This document shows, piece by piece, positions 35,295-43,758 of a stretch of DNA of 64,000 nucleotides. The notes under the pieces were generated by a model. The model was not told where the DNA came from. It saw nothing but the letters and a program-made list of their open reading frames with translations, and did no database searches. Every line of letters starts with the position of its first letter. Position 1 is the first letter of the stretch. The stretch spans positions 1,364,001-1,428,000 of the forward strand of contig CAWBTU010000006.1 of the NCBI GenBank assembly GCA_963791805.1, read 5' to 3'. Both the position numbers and the translations under genes were made by a program. The stretch comes from JACMJL01 sp963791805 (GTDB lineage Bacteria > Bacillota > Clostridia > Clostridiales > Clostridiaceae).

Positions 35295-35672
35295 CTAGTA
35301 TCTATTCATATTAAAGTTTTGATTAGTGTTTTGGTTCATTCCTCCACCGAATCCAGGTCCCCATCCGAAGCCTCCGCCGAATCCAGGTCCCCATCCGAAG
35401 CCTCCGCCGAATCCAGGTCCCCATCCGAAGCCTCCACCGAATCCAAATCCAGGCCATCCACAACCGCAACCGCATCCACATCTATTTCTACGGTGATGGT
35501 GACGATACATTGGATAATTAGCGTAATTTTCGCTAGCACTCATGTCCTCATTTTCGTCTCTAAAATATTGAGCATATGGGCATGGGTAATATGGTAAAGA
35601 ATAGCTATCCTCTTCTCTTGTAATAGGATATTCATTAAAGTCTTGAGTGTTATTAAAATATTGCTTTTCCAT
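35295..35672 (-). CDS. Glycine-rich repeat protein, possibly spore- or surface-associated
   Basis: A 125-residue protein. The N-terminal half is acidic and Tyr/Asn-rich (SYSLPYYPCPYAQYF). The middle has MYRHHHRRNRCGCGCGCG, rich in His, Arg and Cys. The C-terminal half repeats GFGWGPGFGG three times, encoded by three exact or near-exact 30-bp units. There is no signal peptide. Such Gly-rich, Cys-containing proteins are often coat or exosporium components in spore formers; this is inference. ATG 35672 follows GGAGG. Confidence 0.75.
   Translation of the reverse strand: MEKQYFNNTQDFNEYPITREEDSYSLPYYPCPYAQYFRDENEDMSASENYANYPMYRHHHRRNRCGCGCGCGWPGFGFGGGFGWGPGFGGGFGWGPGFGGGFGWGPGFGGGMNQNTNQNFNMNRY
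35341..35448 (-). repeat. 30-bp tandem repeat inside the Gly-rich gene
   Basis: Three copies of a 30-bp unit (35341-35370, 35371-35400, 35401-35430) differ at one position, and a partial fourth follows. Each unit encodes ten residues, so copy-number changes keep the frame. Confidence 0.92.
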
Positions 35673-35990
35673 TAATACCTCCGATATTAAAATAATAATT
35701 ACTGATTATTGTAATTCTTTTTAACGCTTTTGTTACTACCCAAAATGAACCATAAAATCACCGAAAAAAACTGAAAAAATCTTGCTTTTATTATGATAAA
35801 AGTCTGTAATTATATAAAGTACAAAAGATGATGTTGGCACATATGGATAAAAAGGCAATAATAACTCCTCCGAAACAAAATGATTATAGTATACTATATG
35901 GAGTTAATTTTAATTGGTTACAGAAAGTAGTAATATCAACCCTAGGGTTGTGAATAAAAAACTAGGTAGGTATAGAGCGAGAAAAGTATA
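35673..35990. other. Intergenic stretch without a recognised gene
   Basis: It holds the upstream region of the Gly-rich gene and the downstream region of the next minus-strand gene. No convincing promoter, terminator or frame was found. Confidence 0.4.
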
Positions 35991-36383
35991 TCAATAGCAC
36001 ATAAAGTAATTAATATTTTGCAAAGGCAGTATATAATATTTCCAGTTAAATTTATTCCAAATCCATAAATAAATATAATTATTACTGACCAATGTAGGTA
36101 CGGACCAAAATTCTGTGTTGTTATTTAACCAGAGATACATATATTTTTTCATGCAGTGATCTATTGTTGCTTGACTAAGAATATTTGTACCAGGTGTTTT
36201 TGTGTTACCAAGAGCTTTTGCTTTATATATTGAAGGAATAAATGTAGGGGACTTCCAATGTGAAGGTCCTTTTATGGATGGATCACTAACCTTAGGACCA
36301 CAATCACATCTACAGTAATAACTAAAGTAGGGTAATTCTTCACTAAACTTTGATTTATTAATATAAGTGGTTATTTTCTCCAA
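35991..36383 (-). CDS. Hypothetical aromatic-rich protein, paralogue 2
   Basis: A 130-residue protein of the same unrecognised family as the one at 29724. It shares CDCGPKVSDPSIKGP, YKAKALGNTKTPGTNIL, HCMKKYMYLWLNNNTEFW and the terminal YFMCY. Its N-terminus is longer (EKITTYINKSKFSEELPYF) and starts at TTG 36383 with GGAGG 11 bases upstream. Just upstream lies a decayed DUF4931 remnant, so this segment has been rearranged. Function unknown. Confidence 0.65.
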   Translation of the reverse strand: MEKITTYINKSKFSEELPYFSYYCRCDCGPKVSDPSIKGPSHWKSPTFIPSIYKAKALGNTKTPGTNILSQATIDHCMKKYMYLWLNNNTEFWSVPTLVSNNYIYLWIWNKFNWKYYILPLQNINYFMCY

Positions 36384-36469
36384 ATTTCAATTACCTCCTA
36401 GGTACTTATTTTTATACTTATGTAAAAATAAGCAAATATGTGAATGAACTGCAAAAAAGTACGACTTTG

Positions 36470-36657
36470 AAGGTCGCACTATTATGCATAATATATTTTT
36501 TAAATTTCTTCCGTTATAATATTTAAATTATTGGGGACGAGCAAAATTTCATATTTGATAAACAAAGGAGAGGAACAATCGTAGCGTTATTTTACATATT
36601 ATTTGGTTTTTTTGAAATGTTAAGAATGCATCAATTAGCTTCTCATATCAAAATCTT
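36470..36657 (-). pseudogene. DUF4931 gene remnant
   Basis: The minus strand aligns with two separate parts of the intact DUF4931 gene at 54107-54871. 36470-36600 matches its 3' end (shared AATAAACAAAGGAGAGG), and 36605-36657 matches an internal part (TTAAGAATGCATC). About 150 bases between these parts are missing. The frame is broken. It is a deleted, diverged copy and overlaps the end of the next gene. Confidence 0.75.
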
Positions 36658-37303
36658 ATATTTGTTTATGTTTGGTTAAGTATTTGAAAATATAGTTAGC
36701 ATCATGTTTCCTAATTCTTGAATAAACAAAGCTTCCTGTTAGGGTTGCTGTAGTTGTCGCGCATATGATATCTCCCATAGTGTCATTTAAACTTCCGTTC
36801 TGCATATTAGAACCATGTAATTTGTCAGAAGCAAACTCAAATATTTCCCAACTACCAGCAATAGAAAGAGAAAAAAACAAACAAAATAAAACAACTGTAA
36901 TGGGACTAATTTGAATATTTTTCTCGTTTCTGTTAATTTGCTTGAATATTGTCAGACCTATAAAGAAAAACAGTATACCCGAAAAAGAATGTAGCAATTT
37001 ATCGTATAATGGAATTATGTGATAAAAGTTAAACTCGTAAGTTAAGAACATGGCCATAAAAATAAATGTTATTATTGAAATCTCTAAAATTGGATGTAGC
37101 TCAAGGCCAGTTATTTTAATAAATAACTTAAAACCTATCAATATCAAGGCCACAATAACAGGCTGCAGGGTTTTATGAACATTTCCATTAATAAGATAGT
37201 AAATAAAAGATATAGCAACCACCAAATATAAGAATAGCTCAAAATAAGTGATAAAATTAAAGTATACATGTTTTTTATGTAAGGATATATTTTTAATACT
37301 CAA
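36656..37303 (-). CDS. YjdF/DUF2238-like membrane protein
   Basis: A 215-residue membrane protein with six predicted helices. The conserved pattern is LYDKLLHSFSGILFFFIG, then GSWEIFEFASD and SLNDTMGDIICA, with buried acidic and His residues typical of DUF2238/YjdF. Function is unknown. TTG 37303 is chosen because GGAGG lies 7 bases upstream; the in-frame upstream ATG has none. Its 3' end abuts the DUF4931 remnant. Confidence 0.75.
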   Translation of the reverse strand: MSIKNISLHKKHVYFNFITYFELFLYLVVAISFIYYLINGNVHKTLQPVIVALILIGFKLFIKITGLELHPILEISIITFIFMAMFLTYEFNFYHIIPLYDKLLHSFSGILFFFIGLTIFKQINRNEKNIQISPITVVLFCLFFSLSIAGSWEIFEFASDKLHGSNMQNGSLNDTMGDIICATTTATLTGSFVYSRIRKHDANYIFKYLTKHKQI

Positions 37304-37560
37304 TTTTGTACCTCCAATAAAATGAATCACACTATTTATTCTATATCTATAATTTGTAAATTACAACTTATATAAATTTTTTAATAAAATAAATAGATAT
37401 ACTAATGCCAGAGCATTCTGGATAAATAGATAGTATAAAAATAGTATTCCTTTTGTATATTGGCATAAAATTGTGAGGACAAAATTCAACTGATTAAGTA
37501 AAAAAACAAAAAAATAATGGTTGTGAAGAAAAAAACAATATAAGGCTTAAAAAAAAGTGG

Positions 37561-37611
37561 TTGACAATTACATATTACAAGTGTAATATGTAATTGTGTA
37601 TTACACTTGTA
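37561..37611 (+). promoter_or_regulatory. blaI-type promoter with long palindromic operator (second copy)
   Basis: TTGACA (37561-37566), 17 bases, TAATAT (37584-37589). A perfect 28-bp palindrome (37567-37594, centre TACAAGTGTA at 37576-37585) fills the spacer and -10. A second box TACACTTGTA lies at 37602-37611. This is a textbook BlaI operator pair. Confidence 0.9.
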
Positions 37612-37623
37612 ATAGGAGAATGA

Positions 37624-38010
37624 ATGATGTTAAAAATACCACAAATATCTGATTCAGAATGGCAAGTTATGAAGATAATTTGGGCAAATGAGCTATCTAC
37701 AGCAAAGGAAGTAGTAGAAACTCTTTCGAAAACTACAAGTTGGAAACCGATGACGATTAGAACTTTAATAAATCGTTTAGTAACAAAAGGAGTTTTAGAT
37801 TACAAAATAGATGAACTAGATAAAAAGACATATCACTATTTTCCTATAGTGTCAGAAAGTGAATGTGTGAAAGAAGAAAGTAGATCTTTTCTTAAGCGTG
37901 TTTTTGGTGGCTCTGTAAATGTTATGATGGCAAATTTTCTAGACGTATGTGAATTATCTGAAGAACAAATTGATGAACTCAAAGATATTCTTGATAAACG
38001 AAAAACATAG
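37624..38010 (+). CDS. blaI: BlaI/MecI-family repressor (second copy)
   Basis: A 128-residue winged-helix repressor: ISDSEWQVMKIIWANE, WKPMTIRTLINRLVTKG (recognition region), and a C-terminal helix EEQIDELKDILDKRK. Start ATG 37624 or 37627, behind AGGAG. Its promoter carries a 28-bp palindrome plus a second box. It is followed after 14 bases by an M56 sensor. It is clearly paralogous to the pair at 21.2 kb; the boxes are similar enough that cross-regulation is possible. Confidence 0.93.
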   Translation: MMLKIPQISDSEWQVMKIIWANELSTAKEVVETLSKTTSWKPMTIRTLINRLVTKGVLDYKIDELDKKTYHYFPIVSESECVKEESRSFLKRVFGGSVNVMMANFLDVCELSEEQIDELKDILDKRKT

Positions 38011-38024
38011 GAGGTGAACTTAGT

Positions 38025-39707
38025 ATGTGGTTTTCATCTGCTTTTAAATTGGTACTATATTCAACCATGCTTGGAAGCATAGTAGCTTTGTTCATCCTTA
38101 TGTTTAAGATGTTAATTGGAAATAAGTTAGGAGTGCGTTGGAACTATTGGGTTTGGGTACTACTTTTAATTAGACTTCTAATACCCTATGCACCTCAAAC
38201 TTCTTTGAGTATGTTTAATATTTTAAACTTTAGTAACAGCGCAAATTCACAAATAAAGCAGCTTCCAGAATCATTTTTTTCGAAAACAACATCTGAATTA
38301 AATAAGACAAAGCCTGAAATCAATACTTCTAAAGTTTCACAAAATGGACAGTTACAAACTGATATAGAAAGTCAAGATAGTACCAATAAAGTAGCTCCAT
38401 CAAATAGAACTACTGGTGGAGAAACATTTTTATTTAAACTATTGTCCATTATATGGCTTTTAGGAGTACTAATATTGCTAACATTTGCCATTTTCAAAAC
38501 TATGATTTTTTATTATAAGCTTATAAATCAAAAGTCAGATATTAACGAAGAATATACCCAAGCACTAATTAGATGTAAGGAAAAAATGGGCATTAAAACT
38601 AAAGTATCCATACTAAAGACAAACTTAGTAAAATCACCAGCGCTATTTGGTAGTATAAAGCCTAAATTATTATTACCTATTAGTATTGGAGAGCAAGTTT
38701 CTATGGAAGAGTTAGAATTTATCATTCTACATGAACTGGCTCATTTGAAACGTAAAGATATTAGTGTAAGTTATATAATAAATGCTTTACGAATAGTACA
38801 CTGGTTCAATCCTATTTTATGGTATTCATTTTATAGGATGCATGAAGATAGCGAATTAGCTTGTGATGCGTTAGCATTATCTTATATTGATTCTAAGGAT
38901 TGTGTAGGGTATGGAAAAACTATAATAAAATTGTTAGAGGTCTATAAAAAGTCTAATGGAATACACGGAATGGAAGGTATTGTCAGTAATAAATCTCAAA
39001 TTAAAAGGAGGATAACAATGATTTCATTATTTAAGAAAACCTCATTTAAGGTGTCGGTAATATCTATGGCTGTAATAGTTGGAATGGGCGGAGTAATGCT
39101 GACTAATTCAAAAGCCAGCACTATCCCATCTAGTAATAAAAAGCAAGTAACTGAAAATACAAATGTGGCTAAAGTAGCGTCTACTGAAGAAAAATTAGCG
39201 AAAGACACTACCTCTCCTAATGCAGGTACTAGTAATGAGGAAAAAAAGCAAGGTTCTATTACCGCAGTGAGTGATAGTAAGGTTGTTGCAGATACTACCC
39301 AAACAAAACAAAATATTAGTAACAAAGCACTTCCAAGTAATGGTGAAACAGGAAAGAATTCAAACTCTACTTTTGGCACTATCAAGAGTATTGATAAAAA
39401 CTCAAGGACAATTGGATTTGATGATTTAGAGCTAATAACTGCTGACAAAACAGAAAGAATGAAAGAAATAGGGATTACCGATAAGGATTTTTCAAATTGG
39501 TATCTTTATAATGCATCAAAGGAAATAAAGTACTATAAAATAAAAGACAGTGCTTTAATAACTATTTATGATAAGGACTATAATAAAATATCAACAGATA
39601 TAAATGGACTTTATAATCAATTTGTAAGTGGGTATGAGAATCATTATGATATAAAAATGCAAGGGAATTATATCGTTGAAATAGTTCAAAAAATATTAAA
39701 TGAATGA
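38025..39707 (+). CDS. BlaR1/MecR1-like M56 membrane metallopeptidase (second copy)
   Basis: A 560-residue membrane peptidase. Two N-terminal helices (FKLVLYSTMLGSIVALFI, WNYWVWVLLLIRLLIPY), a third near residue 140, and the zinc motif in ILHELAHLKRKDI. A further helix near residue 345 leads to a Ser/Thr/Lys-rich linker (to ~440) and an unrecognised outside domain of about 120 residues. It has no penicillin-binding domain, so its signal is not simply a beta-lactam. It should cleave the upstream repressor. Confidence 0.87.
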   Translation: MWFSSAFKLVLYSTMLGSIVALFILMFKMLIGNKLGVRWNYWVWVLLLIRLLIPYAPQTSLSMFNILNFSNSANSQIKQLPESFFSKTTSELNKTKPEINTSKVSQNGQLQTDIESQDSTNKVAPSNRTTGGETFLFKLLSIIWLLGVLILLTFAIFKTMIFYYKLINQKSDINEEYTQALIRCKEKMGIKTKVSILKTNLVKSPALFGSIKPKLLLPISIGEQVSMEELEFIILHELAHLKRKDISVSYIINALRIVHWFNPILWYSFYRMHEDSELACDALALSYIDSKDCVGYGKTIIKLLEVYKKSNGIHGMEGIVSNKSQIKRRITMISLFKKTSFKVSVISMAVIVGMGGVMLTNSKASTIPSSNKKQVTENTNVAKVASTEEKLAKDTTSPNAGTSNEEKKQGSITAVSDSKVVADTTQTKQNISNKALPSNGETGKNSNSTFGTIKSIDKNSRTIGFDDLELITADKTERMKEIGITDKDFSNWYLYNASKEIKYYKIKDSALITIYDKDYNKISTDINGLYNQFVSGYENHYDIKMQGNYIVEIVQKILNE

Positions 39708-40186
39708 ACCAATGTATATTATTATTCAATAAAATAAAGCTAATTAAGAACATCTAGAAGATTCAGTTCATGTTGTAATATGCTCATAAAGTATATTGAA
39801 AACAGGAAAATGAAACTCATTAGGAGCTATAACTAATCTCTTACTAAAAGTAGTAATGGAAATTAGTGAACTATTAACAAAGATTAAGGACTGCTGATTT
39901 TGCAGTCCTTTTTTACAGCTTTCCCAGGTATTTCGGATATAAATTTAACTATTCATGTAATAACCTGTTCTTGATGAAACTAAAACATAAGTCTTTATAT
40001 AATAGCTCTTTCAAGTCAAGTCAATTTGAATTGGTGCATTTAGCGTAATATATTTGTAAGAATTCATTAATAATTTAACCATATTTCTTTAACTTTCCTA
40101 AAGTATTATAGAATTATGGAGCTGAAAGAAAATAATAAAGTAAAGATTATTATTTTTTAAGACTGACAATGAAAGGGTGTGTTTGT
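39708..40186 (+). other. Intergenic stretch with a terminator
   Basis: A strong terminator lies at 39886-39914 (AAGGACTGC, 7-base loop, complement, then TTTTTT). No gene is recognised in the remainder. The region just before 40187 carries AAAGGG as ribosome-binding site for the permease fragment. Confidence 0.65.
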
Positions 40187-40738
40187 ATGTGGCTTAAAAA
40201 GCTAAAGAAGAAAAAGCTTCAATGTTTTCTAATTGGGGTGCTACTATTTTTATCCTCACTAATTTTTTCTAGTAGTTTATCTATGGTAACCTCTATTAAT
40301 AATTATGTTAAGCATTATTACTCAAATGATAAATTTTATAATCTAATTTGTTATAATGCAAATGAAAGTTCTAGAGCAGATGTGATTGATTGGTGTAGAA
40401 GCAATGAAGAGATTAATGATGCAAAAGCAATTCAGGTCTATACTTCTGGAAACGACCTTTATCATAATGGTAAGAACTTAAAGCTTTCAATGTATGATAT
40501 TGAAGCTTTAGAAGACTTTGAAAATCTACCTTTTGGATTAACAAAGATTAATTCGATAAATAAGGACAGTTGTCCTAAAGAAGGTGAAGTTTGGATCACT
40601 CAATTAATGGCAGATAGCAACAAGATTAAACTTGGAGACAATCTTAACTTTAAAACAAAGACTAAAGATGTGACTTTGAAGGTAACCTCCTTAATTAATG
40701 ACTCTCAAACGGCGATAAAAAAAGGCTTTCACAGGTAA
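40187..40738 (+). pseudogene. FtsX-type ABC permease, N-terminal fragment
   Basis: About 183 residues with one N-terminal helix (CFLIGVLLFLSSLIFSSSL) and part of a MacB-like outside domain (KEGEVWITQLMADSNKI, then LGDNLNFKTKTKDVTL). Full permeases of this type have about 400-800 residues and three or more further helices. The reading runs into a histidine kinase fragment at about 40711, so a deletion joined the two genes. It probably makes no working transporter. Confidence 0.7.
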
Positions 40739-41046
40739 TGTACAATTTAGTTTCAAATAGCATTAAGTATTCAAAAGAAAAGGGCACAATCTCTATATAT
40801 TTTGAAAGCACTTATGATTATCTTAAGGTATACATTAAAGATACAGGTATAGGTATTTCCTCAGCAGATATTCCATATATTTTTAATAAATTCTACAGAG
40901 CAGAAAAATCCAGAAATCAAAGCATTCCTGGGTCTGGTCTTGGTTTGTCTATTTCTAAATACATTGTGGAGGCTCATGGTGGTTTTATTAGCTGTATTGA
41001 ATCTTCTTCTTATGGGACAACTATTTGCTTTGCACTTCCTATGTAG
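40711..41046 (+). pseudogene. Histidine kinase fragment, ATPase domain only
   Basis: The frame reads KRLSQVMYNLVSNSIKYS (N box), then DTGIGISSADIPYIFNKFYR (G1/F boxes) and GSGLGLSISKYIVEAHGG (G2). This is the C-terminal HATPase part of a sensor kinase. The sensor, HAMP and His domains are missing. It joins the permease fragment out of frame. In intact loci such kinases work with an ABC exporter, so both pieces likely came from one bacitracin-type detoxification module. Confidence 0.75.
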
Positions 41047-41376
41047 GTTATGTCCAATAACCAGTTTGATAAACCATGTTAAAATTACAAATAATGGAAT
41101 CAATAAAGCTGACACTTTACAAGGTGGCAGCTTTAATCAGTTTAATAGCAGTGGACATATTCCCATTGCATAACTGAAATAGTTTATGCTGATACAATTA
41201 CTCTCTAAAAGAAAAAGAGTATATATTTTATAAATTCATCAAAGACTAACATCATTATTTATTGCATTACAGGTGATTTTATTTTTGACGATATCAAGAA
41301 AGACAAAGAAACTTATTGATTTTTTGTATAAATTAGAACAGACTATTTCAAATCCATTTGAAAGGAGCAACAACAT
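41047..41376. other. Intergenic stretch without a recognised gene
   Basis: No convincing frame, RNA or repeat was found. A ribosome-binding site (AAAGGAGC) at the 3' end belongs to the next gene. Confidence 0.4.
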
Positions 41377-41861
41377 ATGTCAATCTTTAAAAGTGTGCCT
41401 ATAAAGGATACAGATAGCCCAGTTGTAAAAAGAATTAAACAAAAACTTAATGTTTTTGAAGGAATAGCTACAATACCACTCTATAGTGGAGAAAAATGCG
41501 ATATATGGTTTGAAGAAGGAGGTAGAGGTATTCTATCATCCAAAATACCACCATCAAATCAGCTTGTATGGCAAGTTTTCGATGCTGCAGTTGAGGTTGT
41601 AATAGATAACGGGGGTAAAGCCAAAAAGGAAACGCACAGTCTGGTGCTAGATTAGGTAGTCCGAAGTTGATGTTAAATTCAGTTGAAGGCTACATTGCTC
41701 ATAAAGTACATGGGGTACAAGAGAATGAAACTGCATTTGGAGCTGGTTTTGTTATTTGTGCTGTTCTTGATTGGGCTGAGGTTTGTAATAATAATAAAGA
41801 GTATCTTTCAATTCGGCCAACATTTTTAGAAGAATACGAAAAATTGACGATAGAGGTGTAA
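41377..41861 (+). pseudogene. Hypothetical protein split by a one-base frameshift
   Basis: The first frame (SIFKSVPIKDTDSPVVKRIK ... IDNGGKAKK) ends at 41655. The adjacent frame continues as KGNAQSGARLGSPKLML and VHGVQENETAFGAGFVICAV to 41861. Adding one G in the GG of AAAAAGGAAAC (near 41626) gives a single protein of about 161 residues. There is no signal peptide; the family is not recognised. ATG 41377 follows AAAGGAGC. The intact reading across the break suggests a recent lesion or a sequencing error. Confidence 0.6.
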
Positions 41862-42160
41862 CTTTAAATATATTACAGAATTATCACCAAAAGAGGTCGG
41901 AAGTTTTTGAAAGAGACAGGTTCCTGTAATAATAAAGTCCTTAAATCGTTTTAAAGTCTTACTTTCGCATATCTTACTAGGGGTGGTTAATACTAACAAC
42001 AAGCAAGAAATTTATTGCATGTTGAAATAAGACTGCAAGATGAAAAATCTATTCATTACATTTTAATCACCTTTTACTACAATTTAGTAAATTAAATAGA
42101 ATTTATTACGATATAATAATTGAAGTAAATATTAAGTAGAGTATACGAGGAGGATTACAT
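41862..42160. other. Intergenic stretch without a recognised gene
   Basis: No gene or clear signal was found apart from the ribosome-binding site GAGGAGG of the next gene. Confidence 0.4.
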
Positions 42161-42996
42161 ATGAAGATTTCTAGTTCATTAAATATAAATTGTACTTCTA
42201 ACGTAAATGCAGGAAAAACAGAAAATTCTAATGATGTAAAGAAAAAGAAAACTTCACTTTCGGGAGAAAATGTAAAGAAAAATAGCGCATTGGAGGAATT
42301 ATTAAAGCAAAAACAAAATTTAGTAGACAGTAAAAATGCTCTTGTGGATGAGACTTTGAAAAGTGGCAAGGACCCATCTTCTATAAAGGATAGAGTGCAT
42401 AGCATCGAAATTCAAATTAAAGAAATTGATGCACAAATAAGCAAAGTTCAGGTAGAAGAGCAAAATAAGGCTCTTGGCACCGATGAGAAAAGTAAGAAAA
42501 CCGAAAAGTCAAAAGAAAAGTCAAAAATAATTCTTCTAATAGTGCGGAAGCAGAAAGTGCTGGGGATCAGATGGACAGCCTATTGATGCTTTCAGGGAAT
42601 CTAGCAAAAGTTCACGTTTTATCTTCTGAAAAAAAGTCTATGGAAGGAGAAACAAGGGTTTTGAAGAGTGAAATAAAGTTAGATAGAAGTAGAGGCGTAA
42701 ATCCCATTAGAAAAGAAGAACGAGTTGTAGAAATACAGGATCAAATTGAAAAAATCACTAAAAACATGGGTGATAACTTAAATACTATAAACAATGGCGT
42801 TAAGAATGTTAGAGAAGGTAGCACTTCTAGTGAGGCAATTGATAAAAATCAGCAAAGCATAAAAAATATTAATAAGGAAAATGAGGATAACTTATCCCCA
42901 GAACAGATACAAGTTTCTCAAAATATTCAAGTCTACAATGATAACTTACCTGAGAATGCTAAACAAGATGGAGAGAAAGTGAATGCTACAGCTTAG
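42161..42996 (+). pseudogene. Coiled-coil protein split by a one-base frameshift
   Basis: The first frame (KISSSLNINCTSNVNAGKTE ... SKEKSK) ends at 42586. The next frame picks up as KNNSSNSAEAESAGDQMDSL and runs to 42996. Restoring one A in the A-run near 42520-42525 gives a continuous protein of about 278 residues. It is strongly charged and mostly helical (EELLKQKQNLVDSKNALVDE, EIQDQIEKITKNMG). There is no signal peptide. It has weak resemblance to FlxA-like coiled-coil proteins, not enough for a call. ATG 42161 follows GAGGAGG. Confidence 0.65.
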
Positions 42997-43053
42997 AAAG
43001 GCAGTTGCTTTAACCACAAGCTCATCATGTTATAATAAAGCTGAGGTGGTACT

Positions 43054-43756
43054 ATGCTGAAAATAGCTGTTTGTGAAAATGAACAAAATCAAAGACAAGC
43101 CTTGGTGAAAATGCTTGAAAAAAATTTTAAATGAGAAGCATTATAGCATATCTGAGTTTAGTAGTGGGGAAGAGTTGCTGCTTAGTATAATAAAATTTGA
43201 TATGTACTTTTTAGATATTCAGATGAATAAGATTACGGGAATTGAGGCTGCTAAAAAAATAAGGTTGATAAATGAAAGTGGAGTTATTATATTTATAACA
43301 GGTTTTAAAGAATATGTATTTGAAGCATTTGATGTAAGAGCTTTTCATTATATTTTAAAACCGGTTCAAGAAGAAAAGTTAAAAGAAATATTACAATCTG
43401 CTTTAGCACAGTTTGAAAAGAATGATAAATTTATTATTGCAAGAACCATGGGGAATTTAAGTAAGATTTTTATTAAAGATATACTGTACATAGAAGCCGA
43501 ACAAAGAAAATTAAAGGTACATACTTCCTATGATATAATTGAATATTATTATAAAATATCTGACATGGAACAGGAACTTCAAGGATGTTATTTTTTCAGA
43601 TGTCATAAAAGTTATATTGTAAATTTAAAATATGTTAAAAGCTTTGATAGTAACTCCATTATTTTAAAAAACTCTGAAAATATATATTTATCAAAATATA
43701 AATTGGCAGATTTTTCAAGAGAATTTATGTACTATTTAAAAAATGAGGAGCAGTAA
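43054..43756 (+). pseudogene. LytTR-type response regulator with a homopolymer frameshift
   Basis: ATG 43054 (behind GAGGTGG) starts LKIAVCENEQNQRQALVKML, the usual receiver start. The frame breaks in a run of seven A near 43114; six A would join it to LEKILNEKHYSI and the rest. The receiver phosphoacceptor is in MYFLDIQMNKITG. The C-terminal LytTR DNA-binding domain has KIFIKDILYIEAEQRKLKV and FFRCHKSYIVNLKYV. Partner kinase follows after 2 bases. A product starting at TTG 43115 would lack the first strand. Sequencing error is quite likely here because the partner gene is intact. Confidence 0.75.
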
Positions 43757-43758
43757 CC

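Noticed and set aside
35319..35597. 92-codon plus-strand frame over the Gly-rich gene
   Set aside because: It is an antisense shadow of the 30-bp repeats; the minus-strand frame has the ribosome-binding site and start.
21612..39707. The M56 sensors as true beta-lactam receptors
   Set aside because: The C-terminal outside parts are too short and lack SxxK/KTG penicillin-binding motifs.
41377..43756. Programmed frameshifting in the split genes
   Set aside because: No slippery heptamer with a downstream structure was seen, and the breaks occur at unrelated places in several unrelated genes.
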